Positions 21,924 to 23,342 of a stretch of DNA of 23,342 nucleotides are shown here, piece by piece (position 1 is the first letter of the stretch; each line of letters begins with the position of its first letter). The notes beneath the pieces are model-generated. The model saw only the letters and a program-made list of their open reading frames with translations, was not told where the DNA came from and ran no database searches. Made by a program: the position numbers and the translations under genes. This stretch comes from an uncultured Collinsella sp. (GTDB lineage: Bacteria; Actinomycetota; Coriobacteriia; Coriobacteriales; Coriobacteriaceae): contig UQNU01000037.1 in NCBI GenBank assembly GCA_900542555.1, positions 1-23,342 on the forward strand, given 5' to 3'.

Positions 21924-23204
21924 ATGCTCGCCTCTCTTTTCTCAAAGCCTCAACCATCGCTTTCCGTGCAGGCCAAGCGCCTGGTTGCGATGCGCTTTCT
22001 CATCTACACCGGTTTTCAGACCAGCTACTTTATCGGCGTCATCGGAACGCTCACCTATGCAGACAATGCCTCGGTCGTGGCGACATCGCTGGCCGTCCTT
22101 TTTATGAACGTATTCGTGATCTTGGGATCCTTCGCGGGTGGCGCGGCGCTCGACGCTTGGGGCTCGCGCCGTCATTTCTTGCTGAGCATCGTGGGCACGC
22201 TGGCAACCGGCGCGGCGATCCTCGTTTTTGGCGGCGCGACCGGCATCGTCTTGCTCGGCGCGGTGCTCCTGGGCTTTGTGATGGGGTTCGCCCAGCCCAT
22301 CGCCACATCCTATCCAGCCTACCTCACTGACGACCCCGTCGAGCTCAAAGACATCAACTCCGCCATCGCCATGTTTTCAAACGTGAGTATCATCGTCGGC
22401 CCCACGCTGGGCGGCTTTGTCGCAGCTGCTGCGTCGTCGCGTGCGGTGTTTGTGCTCATGATGCTCTTTACAGTGCTGGCGCTTCTCGCCGGCTGGGGCT
22501 TTAGGCCGCAGACCAGCCATGTCGCCGGGGATGCGGATGCCGATTCGGCAGAGGAAGGGGAGCGTGCGAGACAAAGCTCCAACCCCAGCGCATCCACTCG
22601 TGTCACCTTCGCGACTAGCATCAAGACGGTCTTTACCAACAGCGTCCTCGCCCTACTATTCTGCATTATCTTTCTTTCGAACTTTGGCTACGGTGCCTTC
22701 GACCCGCTGGAGTCGTTCTTCTACCGCGATGTCCTGCACGTCGGTGTTGAGTGGATGGGCTGGCTCTCGTGGGCCAGCGGCGTGGGCGCGGTGCTGGGCG
22801 CCGTGGTCGCGCTCCGCTTGCCGCCGCACCTGGTCAACCTTAAAACGCTGCTCATGGCGCTCATGTCCGTGGGTCTGGGAAGCCTGCTCTACGTGGGAAC
22901 GCCGTACGTGGGCGTAGCCCTTGTCGGCCAGATTGCCCTGGGCGTGGCCTGGGGCGTCGTCAACCCGCTCCACAACACCATCGTGCAAACGACGGCCCCG
23001 CTCGAGCAGCTCGGTCGCGTGAACTCGGTCATGGGCTTTGGCAACATGTTCGCCGGCGTGGCCCCGCTGGCGATTGCCCCCTGGCTGGCGGCGACGTTTG
23101 GCGTGCAGCAGACGCTCATCGGGGCGGGCATGGTTGTGACGGCAGTCCCCGCGGCGTTGCTGCTGTTTGGACGCCGGCATTTTGATCGTGCCGCAAAGCA
23201 GTAA
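21924..23204 (+). CDS. MFS exporter, DHA3/macrolide-efflux-like
   Basis: 426 residues, about 12 membrane helices in two halves with a charged cytoplasmic loop in the middle (about 205-235, 'GDADADSAEEGERARQ'). The loop 'GGAALDAWGSRRHFLL' between helices 2 and 3 is the MFS A-motif. Overall layout and the 'NSVMGFGNMFAGVAPLAIAPWLA' end region resemble DHA3 members such as macrolide exporters (MefA group), so export of a drug or siderophore by proton antiport is likely. The ATG at 21924 follows AAGGAG; an ATG at 21906 lies inside the leader stem and lacks a ribosome site. A 65-bp hairpin repeat begins at the base after its stop codon. Confidence 0.88.
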   Translation: MLASLFSKPQPSLSVQAKRLVAMRFLIYTGFQTSYFIGVIGTLTYADNASVVATSLAVLFMNVFVILGSFAGGAALDAWGSRRHFLLSIVGTLATGAAILVFGGATGIVLLGAVLLGFVMGFAQPIATSYPAYLTDDPVELKDINSAIAMFSNVSIIVGPTLGGFVAAAASSRAVFVLMMLFTVLALLAGWGFRPQTSHVAGDADADSAEEGERARQSSNPSASTRVTFATSIKTVFTNSVLALLFCIIFLSNFGYGAFDPLESFFYRDVLHVGVEWMGWLSWASGVGAVLGAVVALRLPPHLVNLKTLLMALMSVGLGSLLYVGTPYVGVALVGQIALGVAWGVVNPLHNTIVQTTAPLEQLGRVNSVMGFGNMFAGVAPLAIAPWLAATFGVQQTLIGAGMVVTAVPAALLLFGRRHFDRAAKQ

Positions 23205-23269
23205 AAACCATCACAACATTCGATGAAAATCGCGTTTTCGCCGAAAAACGTCGAATGTTGTGATGGTTT
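23205..23269. repeat. 65-bp hairpin repeat, copy 3 (inverted)
   Basis: Perfect 19-bp arms (23205-23223, 23251-23269) identical to those of copy 1. The 27-base centre fits copies 1 and 2 better when reverse-complemented (CGTTTTTCG at one end), so this copy is in the opposite orientation and more diverged. It starts directly after the MFS stop codon. Confidence 0.9.
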
Positions 23270-23287
23270 GCGCCCCGGGCCAGGCCA

Positions 23288-23342
23288 CCCATTACAGTCT
23301 GAAATAGGCCATCGATAAATTTCGATGGCGAGCATTCGGCGC
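23288..23342. repeat. 55-bp inverted terminal repeat, right copy
   Basis: Exact reverse complement of bases 1-55. It lies 18 bp beyond the third 65-bp hairpin and shows no coding content. Interpretation as for the left copy: probably the edge of a genomic repeat where assembly stopped. Confidence 0.9.

Noticed and set aside
17857..23269. CRISPR array made of the 65-bp repeats
   Set aside because: Only three copies, one inverted, spaced by kilobases; no regular spacers and no cas genes.
1..23342. Circular plasmid or phage genome judged from matching ends
   Set aside because: The ends are inverted, not direct, repeats, and the genes are chromosomal (ligA, glnA, moaA).

Overview
The window looks like a contig from a high-GC gut actinobacterium of the class Coriobacteriia, most probably Collinsella or a close relative. 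This rests on codon and base usage, on the 345-residue nuclease-like protein (a family I recognise as multi-copy in Coriobacteriia), on a glutamine synthetase followed by an orphan OmpR-type regulator, and on abundant intergenic palindromes. The assignment is inference; no rRNA or tRNA gene is present.

Layout. (1) 1-4454: a 2-keto-3-deoxygluconate (KDG) locus. kdgK and eda on the minus strand convert KDG to pyruvate and glyceraldehyde-3-phosphate. They are flanked by a GntR/FCD regulator and a divergent LacI-type regulator with tandem operator-like sites between it and kdgK. (2) 4508-6639: a divergent-active-site glutamine synthetase homologue and a GlnR-like regulator, preceded by a GlnR-type box. 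(3) 6848-10990: HtrA-family membrane protease and NAD+-dependent DNA ligase, separated by a terminator, a small palindrome and a 203-bp element with 29-bp terminal inverted repeats. (4) 11049-12480: a toxin-antitoxin island (intact Phd-like/PIN pair, decayed Phd/RelE pair) bracketed by two related 3'-end gene remnants. (5) 12480-17807: a MATE exporter under a MerR-type promoter, and a heterodimeric ABC exporter operon with one degenerate ATP site. (6) 17857-19163: a gene for a PD-(D/E)XK-like protein bracketed by two near-identical 65-bp hairpin repeats; a third, inverted copy lies at 23205. (7) 19294-21658: moaA and a moaC-mobB fusion for molybdenum cofactor synthesis. (8) 21782-23204: an MFS exporter behind a structured leader with tiny ORFs.

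The strongest theme beyond ordinary genes is the density and variety of intergenic palindromes: at least four families, two of them reusing the same design as gene-end terminators, one invading the 3' end of an ABC transporter gene, and one (65 bp) framing the nuclease-like gene in a REP/RAYT-like arrangement. The window ends are an exact 55-bp inverted repeat, which looks like an assembly-graph boundary at a genomic repeat. All functional statements are from reading the sequence; no database search or folding program was run.
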